Origin: Mobilitalea torta | GTDB lineage: Bacteria; Bacillota; Clostridia; Lachnospirales; Lachnospiraceae | Assembly: GCF_050433395.1 (NCBI RefSeq) | Contig: NZ_JBNPXH010000007.1 | Coordinates: 186,001-250,000 of the forward strand | Direction of reading: 5' to 3' | DNA: 64,000 bases | In this document: piece after piece, positions 8,638-17,348 of the stretch | Position numbering within the stretch: the stretch's first letter is position 1 | Layout: every line of letters starts with the position of its first letter | Notes under the pieces: model-generated | What the model was told of the DNA's origin: nothing | Seen by the model: the letters and a program-made list of their open reading frames with translations, nothing else | The model's database searches: none | Program-made: the position numbers and the translations under genes

Positions 8638-8682
8638 AACCGCTGCCAGAACAGCAGTCACTGCATTGTTCTGACAGCGGTT
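8638..8682 (-). terminator. Terminator of pyrBI
   Basis: On the minus strand, arms aaccgctgtcagaaca and tgttctggcagcggtt pair with one mismatch, followed by ttttta. It lies about 55 bp after the pyrI stop. Confidence 0.8.
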
Positions 8683-8736
8683 AGAATAACCGGATTTATA
8701 TGGTATTAAGTACAACATGGAGCCTGTCCCGGAAAA

Positions 8737-9165
8737 TTATCTGCGGTCAAAGGCCTGTTCGCAGTAAATACAACGGTACTGCCCGGTTGCACGGTCTGTC
8801 AGCTTGAAGGTATGGACAAGACCAGGTTCTATGGAGGTAATGCATCTTGGGTTCTTGCATTTTAAGATATTGGATACGCGCTCCGGTATCGCGGTGGTTT
8901 TCTTTTCAATAATCTTTCCGTCTTCAATGATATTGATGGTAATCTGATGATCCAGAGCGCCAAGGATATCCAGATCCAGATTCTCCATGGTTCCCTCAAT
9001 CTTAATGATATCCTTCTTGCCCATCTTATTGCTCTTGGCGTTCTTAATAATGGCGACGGATACGTCCTTATTCTCCAGATCGAGATAGGAGTAAATCTTC
9101 ATTGCGCCGCCCGCCTTAATATGATCAATAACGATTCCCTGATTCAGCCCGCCGATATTCAGCAT
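8737..9165 (-). CDS. pyrI: Aspartate carbamoyltransferase regulatory subunit
   Basis: A 142-aa regulatory chain that binds nucleotides and links catalytic trimers in aspartate transcarbamoylase (pyrimidine synthesis). The N-terminal allosteric domain begins with GIVIDHIKAGGAMKIYSYL. The C-terminal zinc domain shows four cysteines as CKNPRC and YRCIYC. The start overlaps the end of pyrB by 7 nt, the usual coupled arrangement. Presence of the subunit implies feedback control by nucleotides. Only pyrB and pyrI are clustered here; the rest of the pathway is elsewhere. Confidence 0.95.
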   Translation of the reverse strand: MLNIGGLNQGIVIDHIKAGGAMKIYSYLDLENKDVSVAIIKNAKSNKMGKKDIIKIEGTMENLDLDILGALDHQITINIIEDGKIIEKKTTAIPERVSNILKCKNPRCITSIEPGLVHTFKLTDRATGQYRCIYCEQAFDRR

Positions 9166-10079
9166 TCTTCCACCTCCAATAATTTCATAATTAAAGCCAT
9201 ACGGACATAGACGCCGAATTCGGCCTGCTTAAAGTATACGGCACGGGGATCCTCGTCCACCTCGATTGCAATTTCATTGACTCTGGGCAGCGGATGGAGT
9301 ACAAGCATGTCCGGCTTACCGAGAGCCATTTTCTTGGAGTCCAGAATATAGACATCCTTTAACCGGATGTAATCCTCTTCATTAAAGAAGCGTTCTCTCT
9401 GAACTCTGGTCATATAGAGGATATCAAGAGAGGGCATGGCATCCTCAAGACTGCGGATTTCCTCAAACTGAATATTGTTTGCCTTCAGTACCCCCTCACG
9501 GATATAGGCGGGAATGCGAAGCTCCTCCGGTGAAACCAGCACAAATTTAATGTTATCATATCTTGCCAGGGCATGGATCAGAGAGTGGACGGTACGTCCG
9601 AACTTTAAATCACCGCAAAAACCAACCGTTAAATTATCTAACCGTCCTTTGAGATTCTTAATGGTTAATAAATCGGTAAAGGTCTGAGTGGGATGATTAT
9701 GACCGCCGTCACCGGCATTGATAACAGGAATAGAAGAATGAGTAGAAGCAACGAATGGGGCGCCTTCTTTGGGATGGCGGATAGCACAGATATCTGCATA
9801 GGATGAAATAACTCGAATAGTATCAGCAACACTTTCGCCTTTTGCTGCCGAACTGGAATCAGCGGATGAGAAACCCAGGATATTACCTCCAAGATTAAGC
9901 ATTGCAGCTTCAAAGCTAAGTCGGGTCCGGGTACTTGGTTCATAGAATAGTGTGGCCAGTTTCCTGCCACGGCATACATCGGCGAATTTCTTGGGATTTT
10001 CAATTATCTTTTCGGACAAATCCAGAAGATCACCGAGCTCAGAAACAGTAAGGTCAGTCGGACTGATAATATGTTTCAT
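9159..10079 (-). CDS. pyrB: Aspartate carbamoyltransferase catalytic subunit
   Basis: Catalyses carbamoyl phosphate plus aspartate to N-carbamoyl-aspartate. 306 aa, a normal length. The phosphate-binding motif FYEPSTRTRLSFE is present near residue 50, followed by the loop SSSAAKGES and the HPTQ and HPLPR motifs of the active site. ATG at 10079 is chosen because ggaggtgtct precedes it; the upstream ATG at 10091 overlaps that binding site. It is the first gene of a two-gene operon with pyrI. No PyrR-type attenuator was recognised in the AT-rich region upstream. Confidence 0.96.
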   Translation of the reverse strand: MKHIISPTDLTVSELGDLLDLSEKIIENPKKFADVCRGRKLATLFYEPSTRTRLSFEAAMLNLGGNILGFSSADSSSAAKGESVADTIRVISSYADICAIRHPKEGAPFVASTHSSIPVINAGDGGHNHPTQTFTDLLTIKNLKGRLDNLTVGFCGDLKFGRTVHSLIHALARYDNIKFVLVSPEELRIPAYIREGVLKANNIQFEEIRSLEDAMPSLDILYMTRVQRERFFNEEDYIRLKDVYILDSKKMALGKPDMLVLHPLPRVNEIAIEVDEDPRAVYFKQAEFGVYVRMALIMKLLEVEEC

Positions 10080-10316
10080 AGACACCTCCATAGGTTAATA
10101 AATGAAATAGGACGAGATTGCATTTTATCCCTTAACTATTTATATTAATATAATGATGTTAAAAAATCAATATGCAAATTCAAATTTAATTAGGGAACTT
10201 TTAAGAAATAGCCAACGAAATTACGTGCGAAGTGAGTATATAACCAGATTATTATCTGAATAATACATTCATAATAATTAGTTATATAATAATTTATAAA
10301 AAGTCGAATAATAGTA

Positions 10317-10345
10317 TTGACAAATCAAAAAGCATATAGTAAAAT
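10317..10345 (+). promoter_or_regulatory. Promoter of a gene-poor transcription unit
   Basis: TTGACA at 10317-10322 and TAAAAT at 10340-10345 with a 17-bp spacer. It opens a unit of about 490 nt that ends at the terminator at 10788-10834 and holds no normal-sized gene. Confidence 0.65.
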
Positions 10346-10374
10346 AAACTCATAAACAGAGAGGATAAAAGAAG

Positions 10375-10476
10375 TTGCTGAGAAAGCAAATTCATACAGA
10401 AGGGACTGATTCCATTGAAGAGATAAATAACTCATATAATGGTAATAACCCTCGAAGCTTGGAGGGATTACTATAG
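10375..10476 (+). other. Possible 33-residue peptide frame in the conserved leader
   Basis: A TTG codon at 10375 with gagagg 10 nt upstream opens a 33-codon frame starting LLRKQIHTEGTDSIEE and ending at TAG 10474-10476. The homologous leader at 2450-2488 reads LRKQIYEEGNESIE in the same frame but has no start codon there. It could be a real small peptide, a relic of a coding region, or chance. Confidence 0.2.
10381..10419 (+). promoter_or_regulatory. Conserved leader block, copy 2
   Basis: The partner of 2450-2488, 33 of 39 identical without gaps, at nearly the same distance after its -10 box. The rest of 10080-10316 is AT-rich and shows nothing that I can name. Confidence 0.5.
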
Positions 10477-10506
10477 ATGATGTTATAAGAATATTTCAGA
10501 AAGGAA

Positions 10507-10710
10507 GGTACAGACCACCGAAAACATTATTGTAACACCCCAAAGCAAATAGGAAAGAGGTAGTTCAGGAAAGTAAACATTTCAAGCAAGCAAGTAGTTC
10601 AAGAAAGAGTGTTAAGGAAACAAGAGTATGAAAGAAAGGACGGTACAGACCACCAAACACGTCAGTTGGAACACCTCAAACAGATTTTAGGTAGGTACAA
10701 AGACCACCAA
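10507..10710 (+). repeat. Short iterated repeats in the gene-poor transcript
   Basis: GGTACAGACCACC occurs at 10507-10519 and 10642-10654, and GGTACAAAGACCACC at 10694-10708. Copies 1 and 2 continue with a related CA-rich tail. A second element, GTAGTTCARGAAAG, occurs at 10560-10573 and 10594-10607. In one frame copies 1 and 2 read KGRYRPPKT and KGRYRPPNT, but stops interrupt. The order and imperfect spacing suggest a decayed or RNA-level repeat. Confidence 0.6.
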
Positions 10711-10787
10711 AGGCTTTGAGCAATATTACAAAGCAATTCTGAAGATGAGATGGCAAGTACCAGGTAGGTATGAATAATTTAATAGTT

Positions 10788-10834
10788 TAGAGGGAGAGTA
10801 TCTTATCGTAAAGCAGATACTCTCTCTCTTTTTA
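10788..10834 (+). terminator. Terminator of the gene-poor unit
   Basis: Arms agggagagtatct and agatactctctct around a short loop, followed by ctttttatt. It is a canonical Rho-independent terminator with no annotated gene directly upstream. Confidence 0.8.
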
Positions 10835-10862
10835 TTATAAATTCGAAGAAAACACGAAATTA

Positions 10863-10893
10863 TTTACACATTTCATTTTTCCTATGGTATAAT
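10863..10893 (+). promoter_or_regulatory. Probable promoter of the SNF2 helicase gene
   Basis: TATAAT at 10888-10893 is a perfect -10 box. TTTACA at 10863-10868 is the best -35 but the spacer is 19 bp. Confidence 0.45.
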
Positions 10894-10935
10894 ATTTGGA
10901 GGTATTTAAAGTCAAGTCATGAAAGGTGTGCATAT

Positions 10936-13900
10936 ATGATTCAGATTTCGCGTACAGGGATACGGAACCTGGCGTCCAACGATACGACCTATGCACGTGG
11001 ATTGCAATATTATAAGGACAACCGCATTGTAAATGCGACCTATTCCAATACAATCAAGCAATATCGTCTTACCGTCCGGGGAAACTATAATTATTCTGTT
11101 ACCATAGATGAACAGGAGGACGGTTCTTTTGATTATGCCTGCAATTGTCCGTCCCGTCTGAAGGATCAGGGTGCCTGTAAGCATGTTGTGGCAGCCTTGC
11201 TCTTTGTGCTGAAATACCAGGAGCGCGCCCTGCTGACGGAGTCGGTTAATCCCAGTGAACGGAAGGTAGTGCAGCTTCTGGATTACTTTATGTCACAGGA
11301 GGATGCGGCCTTGGTGGGGGAGACCTTTGCCCTGGAGGCAGTTGTCAGCATTCCTTCCATTCTCAAGGGTGAGAACGGCAGGGCCATGGTTTCCCTGCGG
11401 GGAGGAAGCAGCCGCAAATATAAAATCCAGACTATCAAGAAATTTCTGGCGGATATTTATCATAAAGAAAGCTTTGCCATCGGCAAGGAGTTCAAATATG
11501 TCAGCGGAGAGAGCACCTTTAATGCGGTTTCCCTTGGACTGCTGGATTATCTCCTGGGAATTTATGAGCTGCAGGAGGTGGTGGACAGCACGCATTTTTC
11601 AAAGATATTCTCCAAATCCCAGATGATTATCACGAAAAATATGCTGGTCAAGATCCTGGAGCTTCTGTGCGGGACGCCTTTTATCCTGGAGCTGTATGGG
11701 AAGGTGTATTCGGATGTGGTGTTTGTTAAGGGAAATCCCAAAATCGCATATCAGCTGTCTCTGGATGAGGATTCCATCAGCATTGATTATCAGGGCAAGG
11801 AATCGGTTCTGCCGCTGACGGAGACCGGGGAACTCCTGTTTTATGACGGAGTGGTTTATATGCCGGATAAGAAGTTTATCCGCAATTATAAGCCCTTTTA
11901 TAACAGCCTGGGTAAGGATAAGGAGCCGCTGACCTTCCGGGGGGATAATAAGACCAGCTTCTTAGAGCATGTTCTGCCCAGAATCAGTGAAACCATGATA
12001 CTGGATGTCCCGGAAGAGCTTCGCAGCCGGTATATCACCTGTGATATGGAGGCAAAGCTCTATTTCGACAAATATAAAACAGGGATTAAGGCGGAATTAA
12101 AATATAAATACGGTGATTATGAATTTAATTCCTTCGGAAATGCGGCAGCAGGTTCCTACATTGTGGTCCGCCAGAGAGAGAAAGAGGATGCCATCATATC
12201 TAAGCTTCTGAAGATGGGATTTGTCCCCTATAAAAATTTCTATCTGCTGAAGGATGAGGATGGAATCTATGATTTCCTGTCCGGGAGGGTGATGGAGCTG
12301 GAGGAATGCGGGCACCTCTATTATTCAGAGGATTTCCGGCGGCTTGGGATTCGGGCTCCGGGCAGCTTTAAAGCGGGGGTTCGGATGAATTCTGAATTCA
12401 ATATGCTGGAGCTGGATCTGTCCTTTGCCGAAGTACCGAAGGAGGAACTGAAGGAATTACTCCATTCCTATCAGGTGAAGAAGAAGTACTACCGGCTCAA
12501 GAACGGCAGCTTTATCAATCTAGAGGATAAAACCATCAATGAGGTATCCCATATATTGTCCTCCTTGAATATTAAGGACAAGAATTTAAAAGAGGATGCC
12601 ATGCTTCTGGAGAAGCAGCACGCTCTTTACCTGGATAAGGCTTTCTCCAACCAGAAATTTGTCTTCGAGCGGGACAGGGATTTTATGGCCCTGACGGAGA
12701 GGATACTCAACCCGGCTAAGACAGAGCATGTGCTTCCTCAGGGAATTCTGGCGGAGCTTCGCCCTTATCAGCTGACCGGCTACAAATGGCTCAAAACTCT
12801 GGCCGAGAATGAGCTGGGCGGAATTCTTGCCGATGATATGGGTTTGGGTAAGACGCTGCAGTCCATTGTGTATATCGCATCCTGCATGAAGGAGGGGGCG
12901 GGAGCGCATCATCTGATTGTATGCCCCACCTCCCTGATTTACAACTGGCAGGATGAGATTGAGAATTTTGCCCCGTTTCTGAAGGCGTTGGTTATCACCG
13001 GCAATCCCGCGGAGCGGCAGGAGGCGATTGAGAGATATGGGGAGTATGATGTTTTGATCACTTCTTATCCTCTGATCCGCAGGGACATTGTGATGTATGA
13101 GAAGCTGGATTTTCATACGGTGTTCATTGATGAAGCCCAATATATCAAGAATGATTCCTCCCTGAATGCCAAGTCGGTAAAGCGGCTCAAGGCGAAGCAC
13201 CGCTACGCGTTGACCGGTACGCCTATTGAGAACAGTCTCTCCGAGCTTTGGTCCATCTTTGATTTCATCATGCCGGAGTACCTTTATTCCCATTCCCGGT
13301 TTGTGGAGCTGTATGAGAAGCCTATTATGAAGGAGGACAGCCAGGCCCTCAGCGATCTGCACCAGCACATTGAGCCGTTTATCCTGCGCAGGATGAAGAA
13401 GGATGTTCTCACAGAGCTTCCGGATAAATACGAGACCAAGATGCTGACGGATATGTCCGACGGGCAGAAGCTGGTATACCTTTCCTTCCTTGAGAATATC
13501 CGGAGTGAACTGCACTCTGAAATTGAGGAAAACGGTGTGGAGAAGAGCAGGATGAAAATACTGGCCGCTCTTACCCGCTTACGTCAGATTTGCTGCCATC
13601 CCTCCACCTTTCTGGAGAATTACCAGGGCGGCAGCGGGAAGCTGGAGCTTTTGATGGAGCTGATACCGGAGGCAATTGCCAATGACCATCGCATTCTGGT
13701 ATTTTCCCAGTTTACCTCCATGCTGCGCATTATTGAAGAGGAGCTGAAGGAGCTGGATATTCCCTATTTCTATCTGGAGGGTGCCACTGCAACCAAGGAT
13801 CGAAATGATTATGTAAAACGCTTCAATTCCGGTGAGGGCAAGGTGTTCCTGATCTCATTGAAAGCAGGAGGAACCGGGCTAAATCTGACGGGAGCCGACA

Positions 13901-14148
13901 CAGTGATTCATTATGATCCCTGGTGGAATCCGGCGGTGGAAGATCAGGCGACGGACAGGGCCTACCGGATCGGACAGCAGAATAAGGTTCATGTAATGAA
14001 GCTGATAACAAAGGGAACCATAGAAGAGAAGATTTTCAAGCTTCAGCGGAAAAAGAAGGAATTATCCGATTCCATCATCAGCTCGAAGGAAGTATTTATT
14101 AATTCTTTATCGAAGGCGGAATTGGAGGAGCTCTTTGCACCGATGTAG
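10936..14148 (+). CDS. SWIM zinc-finger SNF2-family helicase
   Basis: A 1070-aa DNA-dependent ATPase. The N-terminus has a SWIM zinc finger (CNC...CKH, about residues 67-83). The middle (about 130-600) matches the bacterial SNF2-associated region. The motor follows: motif I ADDMGLGKT near 632-641, motif II DEAQ near 731, motif III LTGTPIEN, and the C-terminal helicase lobe with FSQFTSMLRI, SLKAGGTGLNLT and the arginine motif DRAYRIGQ. Such proteins translocate on DNA and remodel DNA-protein complexes; the exact role in bacteria is not settled. It has its own terminator and is transcribed towards bioY. No nuclease or methylase neighbour suggests a defence island. Confidence 0.93.
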   Translation: MIQISRTGIRNLASNDTTYARGLQYYKDNRIVNATYSNTIKQYRLTVRGNYNYSVTIDEQEDGSFDYACNCPSRLKDQGACKHVVAALLFVLKYQERALLTESVNPSERKVVQLLDYFMSQEDAALVGETFALEAVVSIPSILKGENGRAMVSLRGGSSRKYKIQTIKKFLADIYHKESFAIGKEFKYVSGESTFNAVSLGLLDYLLGIYELQEVVDSTHFSKIFSKSQMIITKNMLVKILELLCGTPFILELYGKVYSDVVFVKGNPKIAYQLSLDEDSISIDYQGKESVLPLTETGELLFYDGVVYMPDKKFIRNYKPFYNSLGKDKEPLTFRGDNKTSFLEHVLPRISETMILDVPEELRSRYITCDMEAKLYFDKYKTGIKAELKYKYGDYEFNSFGNAAAGSYIVVRQREKEDAIISKLLKMGFVPYKNFYLLKDEDGIYDFLSGRVMELEECGHLYYSEDFRRLGIRAPGSFKAGVRMNSEFNMLELDLSFAEVPKEELKELLHSYQVKKKYYRLKNGSFINLEDKTINEVSHILSSLNIKDKNLKEDAMLLEKQHALYLDKAFSNQKFVFERDRDFMALTERILNPAKTEHVLPQGILAELRPYQLTGYKWLKTLAENELGGILADDMGLGKTLQSIVYIASCMKEGAGAHHLIVCPTSLIYNWQDEIENFAPFLKALVITGNPAERQEAIERYGEYDVLITSYPLIRRDIVMYEKLDFHTVFIDEAQYIKNDSSLNAKSVKRLKAKHRYALTGTPIENSLSELWSIFDFIMPEYLYSHSRFVELYEKPIMKEDSQALSDLHQHIEPFILRRMKKDVLTELPDKYETKMLTDMSDGQKLVYLSFLENIRSELHSEIEENGVEKSRMKILAALTRLRQICCHPSTFLENYQGGSGKLELLMELIPEAIANDHRILVFSQFTSMLRIIEEELKELDIPYFYLEGATATKDRNDYVKRFNSGEGKVFLISLKAGGTGLNLTGADTVIHYDPWWNPAVEDQATDRAYRIGQQNKVHVMKLITKGTIEEKIFKLQRKKKELSDSIISSKEVFINSLSKAELEELFAPM

Positions 14149-14226
14149 AAGATGGGCGAAAGAAAATGGATGGAAAGACGCCCGGATGAGGTTTGGCAAT
14201 AGATTGAATACACTTGGATATACTTT

Positions 14227-14278
14227 AATCGGGAGTGGATGCAGTTAAGGAAAATAACGCATCTACTCCCGATTTTTT
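14227..14278. terminator. Bidirectional terminator between the SNF2 gene and bioY
   Basis: Arms aatcgggagtggatgc and gcatctactcccgatt pair with one mismatch and are followed by a T-run on the plus strand. It separates two convergent units. Confidence 0.75.
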
Positions 14279-14302
14279 AAGTAATATTGCAATGATAAGC
14301 TG

Positions 14303-14908
14303 TTATTTTATAACGGCCTTTCTGATCAGGACACTGAAGGAGATGGCAAATATAATTTTAAGCAAGTCAAACAGTACATAAGGAAATACACATATGGTCA
14401 GTGCAACATAGAAGGTCTTTCCGGTAATAAAGGTAAACCATACTGTGCCTATCAGATAGCAGAGCACTAAGGAGAAGGTCATGCCGAGAAATAGAACCAA
14501 CGGAAAAACCAACCTTTCAATAAGAAGAAACCGCTTCGTGCCCTGAGGCTTATACTTCTTAGCTAATTTGTAGGAGAGCGCTGTGACGAGCGCAACCAAA
14601 GGATATGCCATCAGATATCCGCCGGTCATTCCTAAGAGGCCTCCTACTCCGCTTTTAAAGCCTGCAAAAACCGGAAGGCCAAAGGCTCCCAGCAGAAGAT
14701 AGGATAGGACGGACAGAAGAGCATATCTGGGAGCTAATAACGCTCCGGTAAGAAAAATAGATAAGAGCCCTAAAGTAAAAGGGATAGGCTGGGTGGGAAT
14801 GGATATCTGAGAGAGAACGCAGATCACAGCAGTAAACATTCCCGTTATAACCAGATCCCTGGTGTTAATTCTTTGTGTCTTTTTAGCAGTAGTATTCATA
14901 TTTGTCAT
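14303..14908 (-). CDS. bioY: Biotin transporter BioY (ECF S component)
   Basis: A 201-aa membrane protein with about six hydrophobic segments. The signature LLGAFGLPVFAGFKSGVGGLLGMTGGYLMAYP is typical of BioY and forms part of the biotin site. It captures biotin and works with a shared ECF energising module (not in this window). It lies 88 nt after birA on the same strand, so uptake and the biotin-sensing regulator are probably co-transcribed. The start has only a weak binding site; an internal ATG three codons later is possible. Confidence 0.93.
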   Translation of the reverse strand: MTNMNTTAKKTQRINTRDLVITGMFTAVICVLSQISIPTQPIPFTLGLLSIFLTGALLAPRYALLSVLSYLLLGAFGLPVFAGFKSGVGGLLGMTGGYLMAYPLVALVTALSYKLAKKYKPQGTKRFLLIERLVFPLVLFLGMTFSLVLCYLIGTVWFTFITGKTFYVALTICVFPYVLFDLLKIIFAISFSVLIRKAVIK

Positions 14909-14996
14909 TCATTCCGGACATCAGGGCATATGCCTAAGGCAGATATTCTACCTGATTCCTTTCCTTTCTTTGATATAGATTGATCGCTGTTAGCTG

Positions 14997-15974
14997 CTAT
15001 CTGGCGGCCCGTACACTAACCTCGCCGGAGTTCAGGGCTTCCGTTGTTCCGTCCTCATATGCTACCACAAGGCGTGCCTTCTCATCGATGTCCAGGGCCT
15101 TTGCAGGATAAGTATCCTTGCCTTTTAACACAAGAATATTCTTGCCAAGCAGGAAGGAACGCTTACGGTATTCCTCCATGTAACGCTTTTCTGAAAGCTC
15201 CTTCTTATAGATTGCCAGATGATTCAGCACCTCTGCCACCAGAATGGAAGTGACCGGTGCATCGGAAGGCTTTTCTGCAAAAAGAGAGCCGGCAATATTT
15301 TTAATCTCTTCGGGAAACTGGTTGGCTTCTATGTTAATTCCGATTCCCACAACCGCATATTCCAGTCCGCCGTTTTCAAAATTCAGAGAGGCCTCCGTTA
15401 AAATACCGCATACCTTCTTATCTGCGATATAGATATCGTTCACCCACTTGATCTCAGCCTTAACCCCGGCAACAGCTTCCATGGCCTGAGCCACCGCTAC
15501 CGCGGCGGCAGTAGTGATCAGCAGGGAATCCTCAAGGGTCAGCTTCGGCCTCAATATCACAGAAAAATAGATCCCGGAGGCTTGGGGAGAGTAGAAGGAA
15601 CGCCCCATTCTTCCCCTTCCTTCGGTCTGTTCCCTGGCAACTAGTACAGTTCCCTCCCTGGCCCCCTTTGCGGCCATTTCCTTGGCAAGGGTATTGGTGG
15701 AGGTCACTGTCTGACGCACCTCCAGATCAAAGAAGGCGGCATCCCCCCGAAGATAAGGAACAATGCTTGCGGCTGACACAATATCATTTTCCGCCTGCAG
15801 ACAATAGCCTCTGTTGGTCACCGCAGTAATGTGGTAGCCCTCCTTTTGCAGGGCTTTGACAGCTTTCCAGACAGCGCTCCGTGTGACATATAAATCATTG
15901 GCTAGTTTAGCGCCATTGATGGACTGGCCGCGGTTTTCTTCTAATATTTTTAACACCTGATATTTTAGTTCCAT
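14997..15974 (-). CDS. birA: Biotin--protein ligase / biotin repressor
   Basis: A 325-aa two-domain protein. Residues about 1-60 form a winged helix (LANDLYVTRSAVWKAVKALQ). The rest is the biotin ligase with the biotinyl-AMP loop EGRGRMGRSF, then WVNDIY and KVCGIL, and a C-terminal SH3-like cap. It attaches biotin to carboxylase carrier proteins and, as biotinyl-AMP complex, represses biotin genes. ATG at 15974 is preferred because aagga lies 9 nt upstream; the ATG at 15983 sits on that site. The downstream bioY is the expected target or operon partner. Confidence 0.95.
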   Translation of the reverse strand: MELKYQVLKILEENRGQSINGAKLANDLYVTRSAVWKAVKALQKEGYHITAVTNRGYCLQAENDIVSAASIVPYLRGDAAFFDLEVRQTVTSTNTLAKEMAAKGAREGTVLVAREQTEGRGRMGRSFYSPQASGIYFSVILRPKLTLEDSLLITTAAAVAVAQAMEAVAGVKAEIKWVNDIYIADKKVCGILTEASLNFENGGLEYAVVGIGINIEANQFPEEIKNIAGSLFAEKPSDAPVTSILVAEVLNHLAIYKKELSEKRYMEEYRKRSFLLGKNILVLKGKDTYPAKALDIDEKARLVVAYEDGTTEALNSGEVSVRAAR

Positions 15975-16022
15975 GGAAAACATCCTTATTCTGTATATAC
16001 ATGTTTTGTGTGTCCGGTTTTC

Positions 16023-16050
16023 ATTATAACAGGTTATGGTCCATTGTCAA
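16023..16050 (-). promoter_or_regulatory. Promoter of birA-bioY
   Basis: On the minus strand TTGACA (16045-16050) and TATAAT (16023-16028) are both perfect, with a 16-bp spacer. A clear BirA operator palindrome was not seen. Confidence 0.7.
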
Positions 16051-16144
16051 CCCAGCACAGCAAAAGAGTCGACAATCTTTGCTGATCCTGTAAAGCAGGA
16101 GGATAATTATTATAGCTGAAGCAAGGATGGATGAGCATAAGGAA

Positions 16145-16193
16145 CAACTTACAGCTCTATGACTTCTTTCTGAAGTCATAGAGCTGTAAGTTG
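16145..16193. terminator. Perfect 22-bp hairpin downstream of the zinc-ribbon gene
   Basis: Perfect 22-nt arms (16145-16166, 16172-16193) around a 5-nt loop. It lies 42 bp past the stop of the minus-strand gene at 16235-17242 and probably ends its transcript, though no T-run is present on either strand. Confidence 0.6.
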
Positions 16194-16234
16194 ACATAAT
16201 AATATTATGTTGTCATACACCGTATAATGTGTTT

Positions 16235-17242
16235 CTATTGTTCAAAATTAGCATTATAGTATTCTTCAATTAAGCGGTCAAGATAGGAGAGGTTTTGAGC
16301 TCCGAACTGATCCAGCAAAAGTTCTCTTACGGCATCCGTCATCTTGATATAGTTCAATTCCTCCGATATATCGTCGTTATAGATGGAAGCCAGATAATCC
16401 TCTGTCATATGCTCAGCCAGCCAGCTGTTGATATCCTCTGTCAGCTTATTTTCCTGGGCTATCTCTGTCTTTATCGATTTAGCCTTTGCATTGGTAGATA
16501 CTCCAACATACACAAAATAGGCAAATAATGCTCCCATGACCGTATTGGGAATCCATCCGTTCAGAACGGTTAAAATGCCCGCCATGTTGAGGATAACAAA
16601 AATCAGCCCGGCAATTCCAAAGAGTAAGAAGATCCACACAGTGCCTGCAAGATCCTTATACCGGTCTGCTTTGAAGACATATGCGCCCCGATCCTCAGAA
16701 GCCTCCGAGTCATCTTCGTTCTCAGGGATTACGTCCATGCCCTCATCCTCTGACCGGGTGCCCTTTTGCACATCATCCTCTGCGAAAAACTCAGCATCCT
16801 CTTCCTCCAGCAGTTCAATTTCCGGGTTCTGTTCATCGGGTAAGACATTGCCGTCGGTTTCCGGCTTTCCTTCCTCTTCAGAGGGGTCTTCTTCCAGGGG
16901 GCTTTCTACATCTTTGGAAGCCTCATCCCTGTAGAGCCCTTTTTCAATATTCTCACGTTCTACAAAATAGAAAGCCTGATACAGCTTTTTCGCCTGCTTT
17001 TCCTGCCGGGGAGGGAGACTTACCACATAGACCTCTCTGGAGCTATCATAAGAAAGCTGGGAGGGCAGAGAAGAGTACTGGAAATAACTGACCAGCTTTT
17101 CTGCCAGCTTTTTGCTTTCCGATTGAAAGAAGGGGAGGAGCTCCGCAGCCTCTTCCAGGCTCTCAACCAAAGCGGCTCCGCAATCGGCGCATTCCGTAAA
17201 TCCTTCTTGATATTCGGTATTGCAATTTGGACACCAGGGCAT
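16235..17242 (-). CDS. Zinc-ribbon membrane protein, unknown function
   Basis: A 335-aa protein. The N-terminus is a four-cysteine zinc ribbon (CPNC and CADC, residues 4-21). Residues about 30-95 contain a small alpha/beta segment near VYVVSLPPRQEKQAKKLYQAF. Residues 100-190 are strongly acidic and low complexity. Two membrane spans follow (WIFLLFGIAGLIFVILNMAG and TVMGALFAYFVYVGVS), then a helical tail. The layout suggests a membrane-anchored protein with cytoplasmic ribbon and acidic arm, but no function can be assigned. ggag lies 8 nt before the ATG. Confidence 0.75.
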   Translation of the reverse strand: MPWCPNCNTEYQEGFTECADCGAALVESLEEAAELLPFFQSESKKLAEKLVSYFQYSSLPSQLSYDSSREVYVVSLPPRQEKQAKKLYQAFYFVERENIEKGLYRDEASKDVESPLEEDPSEEEGKPETDGNVLPDEQNPEIELLEEEDAEFFAEDDVQKGTRSEDEGMDVIPENEDDSEASEDRGAYVFKADRYKDLAGTVWIFLLFGIAGLIFVILNMAGILTVLNGWIPNTVMGALFAYFVYVGVSTNAKAKSIKTEIAQENKLTEDINSWLAEHMTEDYLASIYNDDISEELNYIKMTDAVRELLLDQFGAQNLSYLDRLIEEYYNANFEQ

Positions 17243-17262
17243 AATTTCAACTCCATTCTTAT

Positions 17263-17290
17263 ATAGTAATATAAATGATTAAAGCGTCAA
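17263..17290 (-). promoter_or_regulatory. Possible promoter of the zinc-ribbon gene
   Basis: On the minus strand TTGACG (17285-17290) and TACTAT (17263-17268) with a 16-bp spacer. It is a moderate match. Confidence 0.35.
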
Positions 17291-17348
17291 AAGCACCTTC
17301 GACACTTTGATCATAAATTTAATGAAAGAGGACGCCGCAAAATATATT

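Noticed and set aside
12586..13515. A 309-codon open frame on the minus strand inside the SNF2 helicase gene
   Set aside because: It lies wholly opposite conserved helicase motifs, has no binding site and reads as a low-quality His/Leu/Gln-rich shadow.
10936..14148. A phage-defence system built on the SNF2 helicase
   Set aside because: No nuclease, methylase, phospholipase or other defence partner is adjacent; neighbours are biotin and pyrimidine genes.
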